Shown in pieces: positions 27,999 through 37,444 of a stretch of DNA of 64,000 nt (positions within the stretch are counted from its first letter, which is position 1; the number at the start of each line of letters is the position of its first letter). Source of the DNA: Rhizobium rhizogenes. Lineage in GTDB: Bacteria > Pseudomonadota > Alphaproteobacteria > Rhizobiales > Rhizobiaceae. The stretch lies in NCBI RefSeq assembly GCF_002005205.3, contig NZ_CP019702.2, positions 1,306,001 through 1,370,000 of the forward strand. Reading direction: 5' to 3'. Under the pieces are notes generated by a model. It was not told the DNA's origin. It searched no databases and was given only the letters and a program-made list of their open reading frames with translations. A program made the position numbers and the translations under genes.

Positions 27999-29507
27999 AT
28001 GAAGAAGTCATTGATTGCGGGCGCCCTTGTTTTGGGTTCCCTCAGCGCCGCGGTTTCGCCGGCGTTTGCGGCATCGGGGCCGATCAAGATCGTGCTGGCG
28101 GAAGAGGCGGACCTGCTGGAGCCCTGCATGGCTACCCGCTCCAATATCGGCCGTATCATCATGGAAAATGTCAGTGAGACGCTGACCGAGCTTGATGTGC
28201 GCGGCAAGAACGGCGTTCAGCCACGCCTTGCCGAAAAATGGGAGCAGAACGCGGACGGCAGCTGGCGTTTCCACCTGCGTCGCGGCGTGAAGTTTTCAGA
28301 TGGTACGGGTTTTGACGCCAAGGATGTGAAGCACAGCTTTGAGCGCATCATGAGCGACAAGAATGCCTGCGAATCCCGCCGCTATTTTGGTGGCATGACG
28401 GTGACGCCTTCGGTTGTCGACGACTATACGATCGATTTCAAGACGGAGCCGGCCCAGCCCATCCTGCCGCTCCTGATGTCGCTGGTCACCATCGTTCCGG
28501 AAGAAACCAAGATGGAATTCATCCGCGAGCCGGTTGGTACCGGGCCCTACAAGCTGACCAACTGGACGCCCGGCCAGCAGATCGTTCTGACCGCGCGCGA
28601 TGATTATTGGGGCGCGAAGCCGCAGGTGACGGAAGCGACCTATCTTTTCCGCGCCGATCCTTCGGTACGCGCCGCCATGGTGCAAACGGGGGAGGCCGAT
28701 CTTTCGCCCTCCATTTCCCAGCTCGACGCGACCAATCCGAAGACCGATTTTTCCTATCTCGACAGTGAAACGGTCTATATGCGCCTTGATCACAACATCG
28801 CGCCGCTGAACGACGTGCGGGTACGCCGCGCACTCAACCTTGCCATCGACCGTCAGGCTTTCCTCGGCACGCTGGTTCCAGAGGGCGCGGTGCTGGCAAC
28901 AGCGCTCGTTCCGCCGACCACGCTTGGCTGGAACCCTGACGTCAAGGTTTTCCCGTATGACCCCGAAGGCGCAAAGAAACTGCTCGAGGAAGCCAAGGCT
29001 GCCGGTGTGAAGGTGGATACGCCGATTACCATCATCGCGCGCACGGCAAACTTCCCGAATGTCACGGAGATCATGGAGGCGATTCAGCAGCAATTGCAGG
29101 ATGTCGGCTTCAAGATCGATCTGAAGTTCGTGGAAGTGGCCGAGCACGAGAGCTATTATTCCAAGCCCTTCAAGGAAGGCCGCGGACCGCAGATCGTCGC
29201 TGCGATGCACGACAATTCAAAGGGCGATCCGTCTTTCACCATGTTCTTCAAATATGCCACCAAAGGCACGCAGTCCGGCTTCTCGGACCCCAAGGTGGAT
29301 GATCTGATCGAACGTGCCTCCGCAGCCGTGGGTGACGAACGTGCCAAGCTCTGGTCCGAACTCATCGCCTACCTGCATGATGACGTGGTGGCGGATGTGC
29401 TGCTGTTCCACATGGTCGGTTTCTCCCGTGTTTCGGAACGGCTGGATTTCAAGCCCACCATCGCCACCAACTCGATGCTGCAGCTTTCGGAAATCGGCAT
29501 CAAATAA
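27999..29507 (+). CDS. ABC transporter periplasmic binding protein (family 5, dipeptide type)
   Basis: 502 residues. The start MKKSLIAGALVLG has GGGAGGAG upstream; longer in-frame sequence is unlike the family. A signal peptide ends near SPAFAASG. Family 5 features follow: SWRFHLRRGVKFSDGTGFDAKDVKHSFER, then GTGPYKLTNWTPGQQIVL, and VRRALNLAIDRQAF. It captures a solute in the periplasm for the permeases that follow. Family 5 proteins bind peptides, opines, sugars and sialic acids, so the ligand is open. The neighbouring sialidase-like and DapA-family genes make a glycan-derived acid possible. Confidence 0.9.
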   Translation: MKKSLIAGALVLGSLSAAVSPAFAASGPIKIVLAEEADLLEPCMATRSNIGRIIMENVSETLTELDVRGKNGVQPRLAEKWEQNADGSWRFHLRRGVKFSDGTGFDAKDVKHSFERIMSDKNACESRRYFGGMTVTPSVVDDYTIDFKTEPAQPILPLLMSLVTIVPEETKMEFIREPVGTGPYKLTNWTPGQQIVLTARDDYWGAKPQVTEATYLFRADPSVRAAMVQTGEADLSPSISQLDATNPKTDFSYLDSETVYMRLDHNIAPLNDVRVRRALNLAIDRQAFLGTLVPEGAVLATALVPPTTLGWNPDVKVFPYDPEGAKKLLEEAKAAGVKVDTPITIIARTANFPNVTEIMEAIQQQLQDVGFKIDLKFVEVAEHESYYSKPFKEGRGPQIVAAMHDNSKGDPSFTMFFKYATKGTQSGFSDPKVDDLIERASAAVGDERAKLWSELIAYLHDDVVADVLLFHMVGFSRVSERLDFKPTIATNSMLQLSEIGIK

Positions 29508-29583
29508 GTCGGTGTCTTGATCTGCCAAAAAGCGGCGGCGGGGCGAGAGCTTCGCCGCCTGCGTTGAAAAACCGGAGTCAACC

Positions 29584-30498
29584 ATGCTGAGCTTCATCCG
29601 AAAACGTTCCGTTGCGAGCCTGATCTCCCTGATCGGCCTCATCGTGATGGTTTTCTTCCTCTCCCGTCTGACGGGAGACCCGGCTGCGTTGTTTCTGCCG
29701 GTGGAAGCGTCGGAGGAGCTGAAACAGCAGTTTCGTGCGCTGCACGGGCTGAATGATCCACTGATGGTGCAGTTCCTGCGTTATGCAGGCGATGTGATGA
29801 CCGGAGATCTGGGAGAATCGCTCAGAAAAGCCCGGCCGGCACTGGATGTGGTGCTGGAGGCTTTCAACTGGACGCTCTGGCTTGCGGTCATCACCATGTC
29901 GCTGGTCACAACGGCGGCCATCGTTGTCGGTTCGCTTGCGGCTTTCCGCTCCGGCGGTTTTTTCGACCGCATGGCCTCGACCATTTCGTTGATCGGGGCT
30001 TCGGTTCCGGATTTCTGGCTGGCCATCGTGGCGATCGTCGTCTTTTCCGTCAATCTCGCCTGGTTGCCCACATCAGGCACGGGCTCGGTGCTGCACTGGA
30101 TCTTGCCGATCTCGGTGCTGTTCGTGCGGCCCTTCGGTATCATCGTGCAGGTGGTGCGCGGCTCGATGATCGGTGCCTTGTCTTCCGCCTACGTCAAGAC
30201 GGCGCGGGCCAAGGGTGTGAAATCGGGGCCGATCATTTTCATCCACGCCTTGCGCAACGCCATGCTGCCGGTCATCACCGTGATCGGCGATCAGGCCGCG
30301 AGCCTTCTCAATGGCGCAGTCATCGTTGAAACCATCTTCGGGTTTCCCGGTGTCGGCAAGCTGATGATTGATTCCATTCTTCAGCGGGATTTCAATGTCG
30401 TGCTGGCCGCCATTCTCGTGACCGCGCTCGCCATCTTCCTGATGAACCTTCTGATCGACATCGCCTATGCGCTGCTCGATCCGCGCATCCGGCACTGA
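29584..30498 (+). CDS. ABC transporter permease (DppB type)
   Basis: 304 residues with six hydrophobic segments and the DppB-type N-terminus (FIRKRSVASLISLIGLIVMVF, then a periplasmic loop carrying LTGDPAALFLP). The coupling loop reads AYVKTARAKGVKSGPIIFIHALRNAMLPVIT. It forms the importer channel with the next gene, 15 bases downstream. It belongs to the five-gene rightward operon of binding protein, two permeases, fused ATPase and DapA-family enzyme. Confidence 0.92.
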   Translation: MLSFIRKRSVASLISLIGLIVMVFFLSRLTGDPAALFLPVEASEELKQQFRALHGLNDPLMVQFLRYAGDVMTGDLGESLRKARPALDVVLEAFNWTLWLAVITMSLVTTAAIVVGSLAAFRSGGFFDRMASTISLIGASVPDFWLAIVAIVVFSVNLAWLPTSGTGSVLHWILPISVLFVRPFGIIVQVVRGSMIGALSSAYVKTARAKGVKSGPIIFIHALRNAMLPVITVIGDQAASLLNGAVIVETIFGFPGVGKLMIDSILQRDFNVVLAAILVTALAIFLMNLLIDIAYALLDPRIRH

Positions 30499-30513
30499 GG
30501 AGGCCAGTTCGCC

Positions 30514-31437
30514 ATGAGCCTTTCGAACGCCGATACCGAGATCATCGATGAACCGTCCTTCGCAACACGCATGCTGCGCATGTTGTGGGCGGATAAATTC
30601 GCGCTCTGCGCTGCGATCTTTCTCGTCGTCATCGTCGTGCTCGCTTTTGTCGGCCCGGCCTGGCTCGGCGATCTCGCGACGAAACAGAACCTGCGCGGGC
30701 GCAACCTTGCCCCGTTCGACTGGCAGCGCGAATGGTATTTCTGGCTGGGGGCGGATGCGCTCGGCCGCTCACTTCTCGCACGCATCGTCGCCGCCACGCA
30801 AAATACGCTGATGATCGCCGCCGGCGCCGTCCTCCTCTCCGCCATCACCGGCACGATGCTTGGCCTGATCGCCGGTTTTTCCTCCAACCGTGTCGGCCAG
30901 ATCATCATGCGGCTTGCCGATGTGATCATGTCCTTCCCGTCGCTGCTGATCGCGGTCATCGTGCTTTATCTGCTCGGTTCCTCCATCCTCAACCTGATGC
31001 TGGTACTCGCCATCACCCGCATCCCGGTTTACATCCGCACCACCCGGGCGGAAGTGCTGGAAGTGCGCGAACGCATGTTCGTGCAGGCGGCGCGCGTCAT
31101 GGGCGCATCGGGCAAACGCATCCTGTTCCGCCACATCCTGCCTGTGGTGCTGCCAACGCTGACGACGCTTGCAACGCTCGATTTCGCCTATGTGATGCTG
31201 GCGGAAAGCGCGCTGTCCTTCCTCGGTATCGGCATTCAGCCGCCTGAAATCACCTGGGGCCTGATGATTTCGCAGGGACGGCAATATCTCACCAATGCCT
31301 GGTGGCTGTCTTTCTGGCCGGGGCTTGCCATCATTCTCACCACCCTCTCGCTCAACCTGCTATCCAACTGGCTGCGCATCGCGCTTGATCCCGTGCAGCG
31401 CTGGCGGCTGGAAATGAAGGGCCGCAAGCATGGCTGA
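30514..31437 (+). CDS. ABC transporter permease (DppC type)
   Basis: 307 residues, six hydrophobic segments. The DppC coupling loop is visible as VFVQAARVMG-type sequence (ERMFVQAARVMGASGKRILFR), followed by HILPVVLPTLTTLATLD and LSFLGIGIQPPEITWGLM, all standard in this family. It pairs with the DppB-type subunit. Its 3' end overlaps the start of the ATPase gene by 8 bases, so the two are translationally coupled. Confidence 0.92.
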   Translation: MSLSNADTEIIDEPSFATRMLRMLWADKFALCAAIFLVVIVVLAFVGPAWLGDLATKQNLRGRNLAPFDWQREWYFWLGADALGRSLLARIVAATQNTLMIAAGAVLLSAITGTMLGLIAGFSSNRVGQIIMRLADVIMSFPSLLIAVIVLYLLGSSILNLMLVLAITRIPVYIRTTRAEVLEVRERMFVQAARVMGASGKRILFRHILPVVLPTLTTLATLDFAYVMLAESALSFLGIGIQPPEITWGLMISQGRQYLTNAWWLSFWPGLAIILTTLSLNLLSNWLRIALDPVQRWRLEMKGRKHG

Positions 31438-33073
31438 CCATCTTCTCGACGTGCGCAACCTTTCCGTGGAGTTTCACACCGCAAGCGGTGTCGTCCATGC
31501 GGTGAAGGATGTCTCCTATCATATCGACCGTGGTGAAACGCTGGCGATCCTTGGCGAAAGTGGCTCGGGCAAGTCGGTGTCGTCCTCGGCCATCATGAAC
31601 CTCATCGATATGCCGCCCGGCCGCATCAGCGGCGGCCGGATATTGCTCGACGGCAAAGACCTGCTGACCATGCCGGACGAGGCGCGCCGCGAGATCAACG
31701 GCCGCCGTATCGCCATGATCTTTCAGGACCCGCTCAGCCATCTCAATCCGGTCTATACCGTCGGCTGGCAGATCCGCGAGGCGATGACGACCCATGGCAT
31801 GGGTAAGGCGGAAGCAGACGCGGAGGCAAGGCGGCTCATGGCCCGTGTCGGCATTCCCGATCCCGACCGGTCGCTTTCGAAATATCCGCATGAATTTTCG
31901 GGTGGTCAGCGCCAGCGTGTGATGATCGCCATGGCACTGGCGTTGCGGCCTGATCTTCTGATTGCCGATGAACCGACCACCGCGCTTGACGTGACGGTGC
32001 AGGCCGAGGTGCTTTCGCTGCTCAAGGAATTGCAGCGTGAAACCGGCATGGCCGTACTCATCATTACCCACGATCTCGGTGTCGTCGCCGAAATCGCCGA
32101 CCGGGTGGTGGTGATGGAAAAGGGCGTGCTGGTGGAGGCTGGCACCGTGCGCGAGGTTTATCGCAATCCGCAGCATCCCTATACCCGCAAGCTCATCAAT
32201 GCCGCGCCCGGGCGCGGCGACATGCACGAGCCGAAAGCGGCGGGCGAACCGCTGCTCAGTGTCCGTGACGTGCGCAAGCGTTATGGTGCATTCGAAGCGC
32301 TGAAGGGCGTTTCCTTTGACCTTATGCCCGGCGAGACTATCGCCGTCGTCGGCGAAAGCGGTTCCGGCAAGTCGACGCTGGCACGCATTCTGCTACGGCT
32401 CGACGAGCCGGATGCGGGCAGCGCCGTCTGGAAAGGACAGGATCTGTTCAGGCTGTCGCCAGCGGAACTGTTTGCTCTGAGGCGCGATCTGCAGATGGTG
32501 TTTCAGGATCCCACCCAGTCGCTCAATCCCCGCATGACCGTGTTCCAGCTGATCTCTGAGGCCTGGGTGATCCATCCGGACATATTGCCGAAGGCGAAGT
32601 GGCGCGAACGGGTCGCGGAGCTGCTACAGCAGGTCGGCCTTTCACCGGAACATATGCGCCGTTATCCGCACCAGTTTTCCGGCGGCCAGCGCCAGAGGAT
32701 CGCCATCGCCCGTGCGCTGGCGCTGGAGCCGAAGCTCATCATCTGTGATGAGGCGGTCTCGGCGCTCGATGTTTCGGTTCAGGCGCAGGTCATTACGCTT
32801 CTCGACAGGCTGCGCCGCGACATGGGCCTCTCCTTCATCTTCATTGCCCATGACCTGCCGGTGGTACGGGATTTTGCCGATCACGTCATGGTCATGCAGC
32901 GGGGAGAGGTGGTGGAGTTCGGCACGGTGCGACAGGTTTTCGAGGCGCCGCGCGAAGCCTATACCCGTGCGCTGCTCGCCGCCAGCCTCGATCCCGACCC
33001 CGACATGCAATCCCAGCGTCATCCGGTTGCCGCCGGTCACGTCATCGGAAATTCAAGCGGAGTTCTTTCATGA
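31430..33073 (+). CDS. ABC transporter ATP-binding protein, DppD-DppF fusion
   Basis: 547 residues made of two complete ATPase domains, each equivalent to one of the separate DppD and DppF subunits. Walker A motifs are [13 protein letters not shown] and [13 protein letters not shown], signatures are FSGGQRQRV and FSGGQRQRI, and Walker B motifs are [12 protein letters not shown] and [12 protein letters not shown]. All residues look functional. It powers import through the two permeases from the cytoplasmic side. The last 4 bases overlap the start of the DapA-family gene (ATGA). Confidence 0.93.
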   Translation: MADHLLDVRNLSVEFHTASGVVHAVKDVSYHIDRGETLAILGESGSGKSVSSSAIMNLIDMPPGRISGGRILLDGKDLLTMPDEARREINGRRIAMIFQDPLSHLNPVYTVGWQIREAMTTHGMGKAEADAEARRLMARVGIPDPDRSLSKYPHEFSGGQRQRVMIAMALALRPDLLIADEPTTALDVTVQAEVLSLLKELQRETGMAVLIITHDLGVVAEIADRVVVMEKGVLVEAGTVREVYRNPQHPYTRKLINAAPGRGDMHEPKAAGEPLLSVRDVRKRYGAFEALKGVSFDLMPGETIAVVGESGSGKSTLARILLRLDEPDAGSAVWKGQDLFRLSPAELFALRRDLQMVFQDPTQSLNPRMTVFQLISEAWVIHPDILPKAKWRERVAELLQQVGLSPEHMRRYPHQFSGGQRQRIAIARALALEPKLIICDEAVSALDVSVQAQVITLLDRLRRDMGLSFIFIAHDLPVVRDFADHVMVMQRGEVVEFGTVRQVFEAPREAYTRALLAASLDPDPDMQSQRHPVAAGHVIGNSSGVLS

Positions 33074-33951
33074 GCAAACAAGCCTTCGTCGCGCTCGTCA
33101 CCTGTTTCAACGAGGACGAAACCATCAATTACGAGGCGACCCGCGCGCAGGTGCGCCGCCAGGTGGCTGCCGGTAACAACATCATGTGCGCCGGCACCAA
33201 TGGTGATTTCACCGCTCTGACGCATGAGGAAAAAATCCGCCTGACCGAAGAGGTGGTGGACGAGGTGGCGGGCCGCGCCAGAGTCATCGTCAATGCCGGC
33301 ATGCCCGCCACGTTCGAGACCATACAGCTTGCCAAAGCCTTCGACCGTATCGGCGTCGACGGCATTGCCGTCATCACGCCCTTCTTCATCGCCTGCACAC
33401 AGGATGGCCTGATCCGCCATTTCTCGATGGTGGCCGATGCTGTCGAAACACCGGTCTATCTCTACGACATTCCCGCCCGCACCCAGAACCACATAGAACC
33501 GGAAACCGCGCGCAAACTTGCGACCCATGGCAACATCGCCGGCATCAAGGATTCCGGCGGTGCCCAGCAGACGCTCGAGGCCTATCTTCAGGTGGCAAGG
33601 GAGGTGCCCGGTTTCGAAGTCTATTCCGGCCCGGACCATCTCGTTCTCTGGTCGTTGCAGAATGGCGCCGCCGGCTGCATCTCCGGCCTCGGCAACGCCC
33701 TGCCGGATGTACTCGCCGGCATTCTCAGCGCTTTTAATACCGGTAACACCGCTGAGGCCGAACGCCAGCAGGCGATCTACGCGGCCTTCCGTACCGATCT
33801 CTATGCGCTCGGTTTTGCGCCGGCCATGGTCAAGCGCTCGCTCTATCTGCAGGACCCCTCCGTCGGCGCCAGCCGCCAGCCGGCCCTTCTGCCGGATCCG
33901 GAACAGGACGGCCGCATCCTGGAAATCCTGCGACGTTATCAGCGGCTGTGA
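33070..33951 (+). CDS. DapA/NanA-superfamily lyase (dihydrodipicolinate synthase family)
   Basis: 293 residues, normal length for the class I aldolase superfamily that includes dihydrodipicolinate synthase, N-acetylneuraminate lyase and keto-deoxy sugar acid aldolases. The Schiff-base lysine is Lys160 in NIAGIKDSGG and the conserved tyrosine is Tyr132 in YLYDIPARTQNH; GTNGDFTALTHEEK replaces the usual GTTGE(S) motif. A general pyruvate aldolase or dehydratase role on a 2-keto sugar acid is likely. It is encoded in the importer operon, so lysine synthesis is improbable; an import-linked catabolic lyase fits better. Substrate not determined. Confidence 0.88.
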   Translation: MSKQAFVALVTCFNEDETINYEATRAQVRRQVAAGNNIMCAGTNGDFTALTHEEKIRLTEEVVDEVAGRARVIVNAGMPATFETIQLAKAFDRIGVDGIAVITPFFIACTQDGLIRHFSMVADAVETPVYLYDIPARTQNHIEPETARKLATHGNIAGIKDSGGAQQTLEAYLQVAREVPGFEVYSGPDHLVLWSLQNGAAGCISGLGNALPDVLAGILSAFNTGNTAEAERQQAIYAAFRTDLYALGFAPAMVKRSLYLQDPSVGASRQPALLPDPEQDGRILEILRRYQRL

Positions 33952-34148
33952 TGTCAGCGCCGAATGTGGGGCGCATGGAAAACACTGTGCGCGTCACGTC
34001 AAAAACAAGCGGTGAAAACAGCGAAACTCCACAGTGCTTCCCCGGTCTCCTCCATGACGAATAATTTGTGACACAAACACGAAATTCCCCTTGTCAGCCC
34101 GACCATTGATGTTTAAGAGGAGCGCGCAACGCAAGCGTTCGCGCATGC

Positions 34149-34238
34149 GGAGAGGTGGCAGAGTGGTCGAATGCACCGCACTCGAAATGCGGCATACCTG
34201 CAAGGGTATCGTGGGTTCGAATCCCACCCTCTCCGCCA
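34149..34238 (+). tRNA. tRNA-Ser (anticodon CGA)
   Basis: A 90-base cloverleaf with an encoded CCA end. Acceptor stem GGAGAGG pairs with CCTCTCC; the anticodon stem CCGCA/TGCGG holds the loop CTCGAAA with anticodon CGA at 34183-34185; a long variable arm (ACCTGCAAGGGTAT region) typical of class II serine tRNAs is present; the T arm is GTGGG/CCCAC with TTCGAAT. It decodes UCG serine codons. No duplicated 3' end is seen nearby that would mark an integrated element. Confidence 0.96.
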
Positions 34239-34560
34239 TAATTTGCCTGGGACAGGCAAGATTTCCCGAAGGTTTTTGAATCTAGGTTATCTTTGATAGC
34301 CGATGCCGAAAGTGGCCGTGGTCGCATACCCAGTGCTTCCATATTCTTGGACTGCATGAAGCAGGGCTGAGAAGCCGGCAGCCTCCGTTGATGAAGATCG
34401 ATGCGGCATCAAGGTATCCGATGCGTGTCCCTATTATCAGCCGGAGATCATACGGCATTGATCCGGCAGTTCAGAGGGAGATGGCACGCAGGTTCTTCTC
34501 CGCCATTGCCTCTCGCGACAGACGCGCTATCATGATGGTTCTGTAGGACGGTAAGCTTTG
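34239..34560. other. Intergenic region without recognisable features
   Basis: A stretch of about 320 bases between tRNA-Ser and the next small gene. I find no coding frame with a believable start, no repeat shared with the rest of the window and no clear hairpin terminator after the tRNA. Its codon-like composition is irregular compared with neighbouring genes, so it may be decayed sequence. Confidence 0.4.
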
Positions 34561-34573
34561 GGAGGAGTGATAC

Positions 34574-34945
34574 GTGAGACGGATGTGGCCAGACGAGTTT
34601 GCCTTTCTGCTGGATGATGCGGAAGAGGTCGACCTGCATATTCCATTGGCGGCACATGATGATGGTTCGCCCGGAAAAACGATATCCAGAAGGGCCTTGA
34701 AAGCCCGTATCAGTCAGCAGGACTTTGAGAAAATCTGGCCTCTCGCAGAGGCTCGCTATCGACTGAACGGCAGGTTTTCGGGCAAGGCGATTACGCTGAT
34801 CGCCAACAACCCCCATTACCAGAAATGGCATCCTTCCGACGGCGGCAGCGTCGAGAGCGTGTCCGATAGTGGTCAGAAATACACGACGCCCTATGTGATC
34901 GTGCACTTTCTGTTGGATGATGTTCGCGAGTCCGTTGAAGCCTGA
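34574..34945 (+). CDS. Hypothetical protein, 123 residues
   Basis: 123 residues from GTG 34574, which is preceded at 6 bases by GGAGGAG, a strong ribosome binding site; ATG 34583 is an alternative. The protein is acidic and soluble (DEFAFLLDDAEEVDLHIPL; SQQDFEKIWPLAEARYRL; TTPYVIVHFLLDDV) with no signal peptide or membrane segment. I do not recognise a family. It stands alone between tRNA-Ser and a convergent gene and ends before a clear bidirectional hairpin terminator. Confidence 0.65.
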   Translation: MRRMWPDEFAFLLDDAEEVDLHIPLAAHDDGSPGKTISRRALKARISQQDFEKIWPLAEARYRLNGRFSGKAITLIANNPHYQKWHPSDGGSVESVSDSGQKYTTPYVIVHFLLDDVRESVEA

Positions 34946-34980
34946 CGGTCGCGGAGCCGGTTCTTGCCAGTGAATTGTCG

Positions 34981-35020
34981 AATGGCCTCGAAGTCATTTC
35001 AAACTTCGAGGCCATTTTGT
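34981..35020. terminator. Bidirectional intrinsic terminator
   Basis: A perfect 14-base inverted repeat AATGGCCTCGAAGT (34981-34994) and ACTTCGAGGCCATT (35003-35016), 8-base loop, flanked by TT on the right and A-rich/TT-bearing ends that allow use from either strand. It lies between the convergent hypothetical gene and the agmatine deiminase-like gene. Confidence 0.75.
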
Positions 35021-35076
35021 GCCGGTTTCGATCTTCCCGCACGTTCTGGCCGTCATGAGCCGTGAGGCTCAAATGA

Positions 35077-36183
35077 TCAGACTTTGGGTTGCTCATGGGT
35101 GGCGCAGTGGATGCCGCCGCCTACCTCACCCACGGGATCGATATTTAATGTGATGATCTCACGGCCGGGATACAGCTTGCCAAGAATGGCTGTGGCCCGC
35201 TCGTCGGCTTCCCGGTCGCCGAATTCGGCGGCGATCACAGCGCCGTTGCAAACATAATAATTGACGTAGGAAGACACGAAATCGGCGCTGTCGACCCGGA
35301 TATCGTGGGGTTCCGGCAAAATGACCATGTCGAGCTTGCGCCCTTCCGCGTCTGTGGCAGCAGCCAGAATATCGCGGGTTTCGAAGGCGGCGACCGACCA
35401 CGGGTCATCGTGGTCGATCTTGTCTCCCATCTGGATCAGCAATTGCCCCGGCTTGACGAAACGGACCAGCGCATCGATGTGGTAGTCGGTGATGTCGGCG
35501 CCGATGATTCCGGGTGCCCACACCATCTTGCGTGCGCCCATCGTGTCGAGCAGCATCCGTTCGATTTCGGTCTTGTTGCTCCGGTTGCGGTTGATATTGA
35601 CGAAGCTGCTTTCATGGGCGATCAGCGTGCCGTGACCGTCGGTCTCAACCCCGCCAGCCTCGCCCACCAGGCCTGCGTCAAAAACCGGAAGGCCCATGCG
35701 TTCGGCTATCCGCGCGGCAATCTTTCCGTCGGCATTATGGGTTTGCTTGTTACCCCAGCCGTTGAAGTTGAACTGCGTGATGGCGAGCCCGCCCTTGCCA
35801 TCCACAACAAAGGATGGCCCGGAATCGCGGCACCACAGATCATCTGTGGGAATGTCCCATAATTCGACCTTGTCTGACGCCTGTTTGCGGATCGCGCCAT
35901 GGTGTTGCGCTGCGGCCAGCATCACGACCGGCTCGAATTCCGCGATGGTGTTGGCGATTTTCGCGATGGATTTCTGAAGATCCTCAAGGAAATCGGGATC
36001 GTCGTGTATGGCGGGGTTTGCCGGCCACTGCATGAAGGTACGTTCATGCGGTTCCGTTTCCTCAGGATACCAAAAACCGGCGGCACGGGCCGACGAGCCT
36101 GCCGCCCGGCCGCGGTGGGGCAAGGCCGAAAGGCCGGCGGTGGCCGCAGCGGCAAACAGCAGGGTCTGACGGCGGGTCATCAT
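35077..36183 (-). CDS. Agmatine deiminase / peptidyl-arginine deiminase family, Tat-exported
   Basis: 368 residues from ATG 36183 (an in-frame ATG follows at 36180). The N-terminus MTRRQTLLFAAAATAGLSAL has a twin-arginine pair followed by a hydrophobic stretch and AAG-type cleavage region, so it looks Tat-exported. The mature part has the guanidino-modifying enzyme blocks: MQWPANPAIHDDP, DDLWCRDSGPSFVVD, HIDALVRFV and the C-terminal GGGIHCATHEQPKV with the nucleophilic Cys. Classical agmatine deiminases convert agmatine to N-carbamoylputrescine in the cytoplasm; export would place this one in the periplasm. It is a single gene with no polyamine neighbours. Confidence 0.85.
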   Translation of the reverse strand: MMTRRQTLLFAAAATAGLSALPHRGRAAGSSARAAGFWYPEETEPHERTFMQWPANPAIHDDPDFLEDLQKSIAKIANTIAEFEPVVMLAAAQHHGAIRKQASDKVELWDIPTDDLWCRDSGPSFVVDGKGGLAITQFNFNGWGNKQTHNADGKIAARIAERMGLPVFDAGLVGEAGGVETDGHGTLIAHESSFVNINRNRSNKTEIERMLLDTMGARKMVWAPGIIGADITDYHIDALVRFVKPGQLLIQMGDKIDHDDPWSVAAFETRDILAAATDAEGRKLDMVILPEPHDIRVDSADFVSSYVNYYVCNGAVIAAEFGDREADERATAILGKLYPGREIITLNIDPVGEVGGGIHCATHEQPKV

Positions 36184-36458
36184 CGTATCACCATGAAAAT
36201 ACAAAGAAAATGATCGCTCAACTTATGGGCGCGCACCTTAGGTTCGACAGTATATGCTGTCAACGGAGGTGAAATTGTCCTGCGATCTTCCAATGCGGCT
36301 TTTACACGGATGTGACGGATGAATGTCTCTGTTTGAGGTTCGGGCATTTTATGTGCTGGCATCGCCTCGCGTTTCGGGCCGGCTATCGACCATTGTTACC
36401 GTTACATAATGCGTCGGTCTGTCTCTTCGGAAAATGCAATGACTGTACCTCGTATGGT

Positions 36459-37388
36459 TCAGAAACCGGTTTTTGCGAGAAACACCCTGCTGGCCGCAAG
36501 GTCGTCCAGAATGCTGCCGGCATTGCGCGGGTCGCGTTCCTGTTCGATGGTGATGTAACCGCCGTAACCGAGTTCCGTCAGAAGGCTGCGGATCGCCGGA
36601 TAGTCGATCGAGCCGCGACCGATCGGGCACATCACGCCCTTGGCACAGGCGTCGAAGAAACGGATGTGTTCTGCCATCACTTCCTTGAAAACAGCAGCGT
36701 CGATATCCTTGAAATGAATATAGTCGACACGGTCCCAATAGCGGCGAAGCGTGGCGATGGGATCCATGCCGGAATAGGCCATATGGCCGGTATCGAGGCA
36801 GAGACCCGCGAGTTCGGCGGGAATGTCCTCGACGATCTGCTGCAACTCGTCGGCAAATTCGATGTAGCCGCCGGCATGGGGATGGATGGTGGCGCGCACG
36901 CCGTATGTGTCACGGGCAAGCGTTGCAATGGCGCGGATGTTTTCGACCATGCCCTGCCACGCCGTTGCATCAAGGCGCGGCGCACGGCCGGAATGGCCGG
37001 CGGCATAGTCCCGCTCATCATGGCCCCAGTCCATCACCGTCAGATAGGGGGCGGGAAAACGCTGGCCGGTATGGGTTTCCGGCTTCGGCAGGCGGGTGAT
37101 CAGCGCGCAGATCTCGTCGGTCTGGCGGAGCAGGTTGTCGCGGTTTTCAGGTGAGACCAGATCGTCGAAGATCGTGCCGGCAACGATCTTCAGGCCGCGC
37201 TTGTCCAGCGCCTGTGAAACGCGCTTGAGATCAAGCGGCAGATAGCCGTAGGGGCCAAGTTCCAGACCGCCGAAGCCGGCGGCCTTCGCCTCATCCAGCA
37301 CCTTTTCCCAATGGGGCAGATGGGGATTTTTGACGTCATCGACGCCCCAGCAGCAGGGGGCAGTGGTGATGGTGATCGGGTTGGTCAT
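36459..37388 (-). CDS. IolE/MocC-like TIM-barrel isomerase or dehydratase
   Basis: 309 residues from ATG 37388; longer in-frame sequence upstream lacks family character. It is an AP endonuclease 2-type TIM barrel (sugar phosphate isomerase/epimerase family) and resembles inosose dehydratase IolE and the rhizopine protein MocC: APCCWGVDDVKNP at the start, GFGGLELGPYGYLP, TIHPHAGGYIEF, LCLDTGHMAYSG and YIHFKDID, which supply the Glu, His and Asp metal ligands. It is the last gene of the seven-gene leftward operon. A cyclitol or keto-sugar substrate is plausible. Confidence 0.82.
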   Translation of the reverse strand: MTNPITITTAPCCWGVDDVKNPHLPHWEKVLDEAKAAGFGGLELGPYGYLPLDLKRVSQALDKRGLKIVAGTIFDDLVSPENRDNLLRQTDEICALITRLPKPETHTGQRFPAPYLTVMDWGHDERDYAAGHSGRAPRLDATAWQGMVENIRAIATLARDTYGVRATIHPHAGGYIEFADELQQIVEDIPAELAGLCLDTGHMAYSGMDPIATLRRYWDRVDYIHFKDIDAAVFKEVMAEHIRFFDACAKGVMCPIGRGSIDYPAIRSLLTELGYGGYITIEQERDPRNAGSILDDLAASRVFLAKTGF

Positions 37389-37444
37389 GGCATCCTCGTA
37401 GTGCGATCGGTGCCGGGCCACATTCTGCGGCCCGGGAGCTCGTC

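Noticed and set aside
33994..34239. Open frame antisense to tRNA-Ser reading MAERVGFEPTIPLQ...
   Set aside because: This is a well-known false protein produced by reading the reverse strand of serine tRNA genes.
34149..34945. Integrated element at tRNA-Ser
   Set aside because: No integrase, no repeated tRNA 3' end and no mobility gene found in the window.
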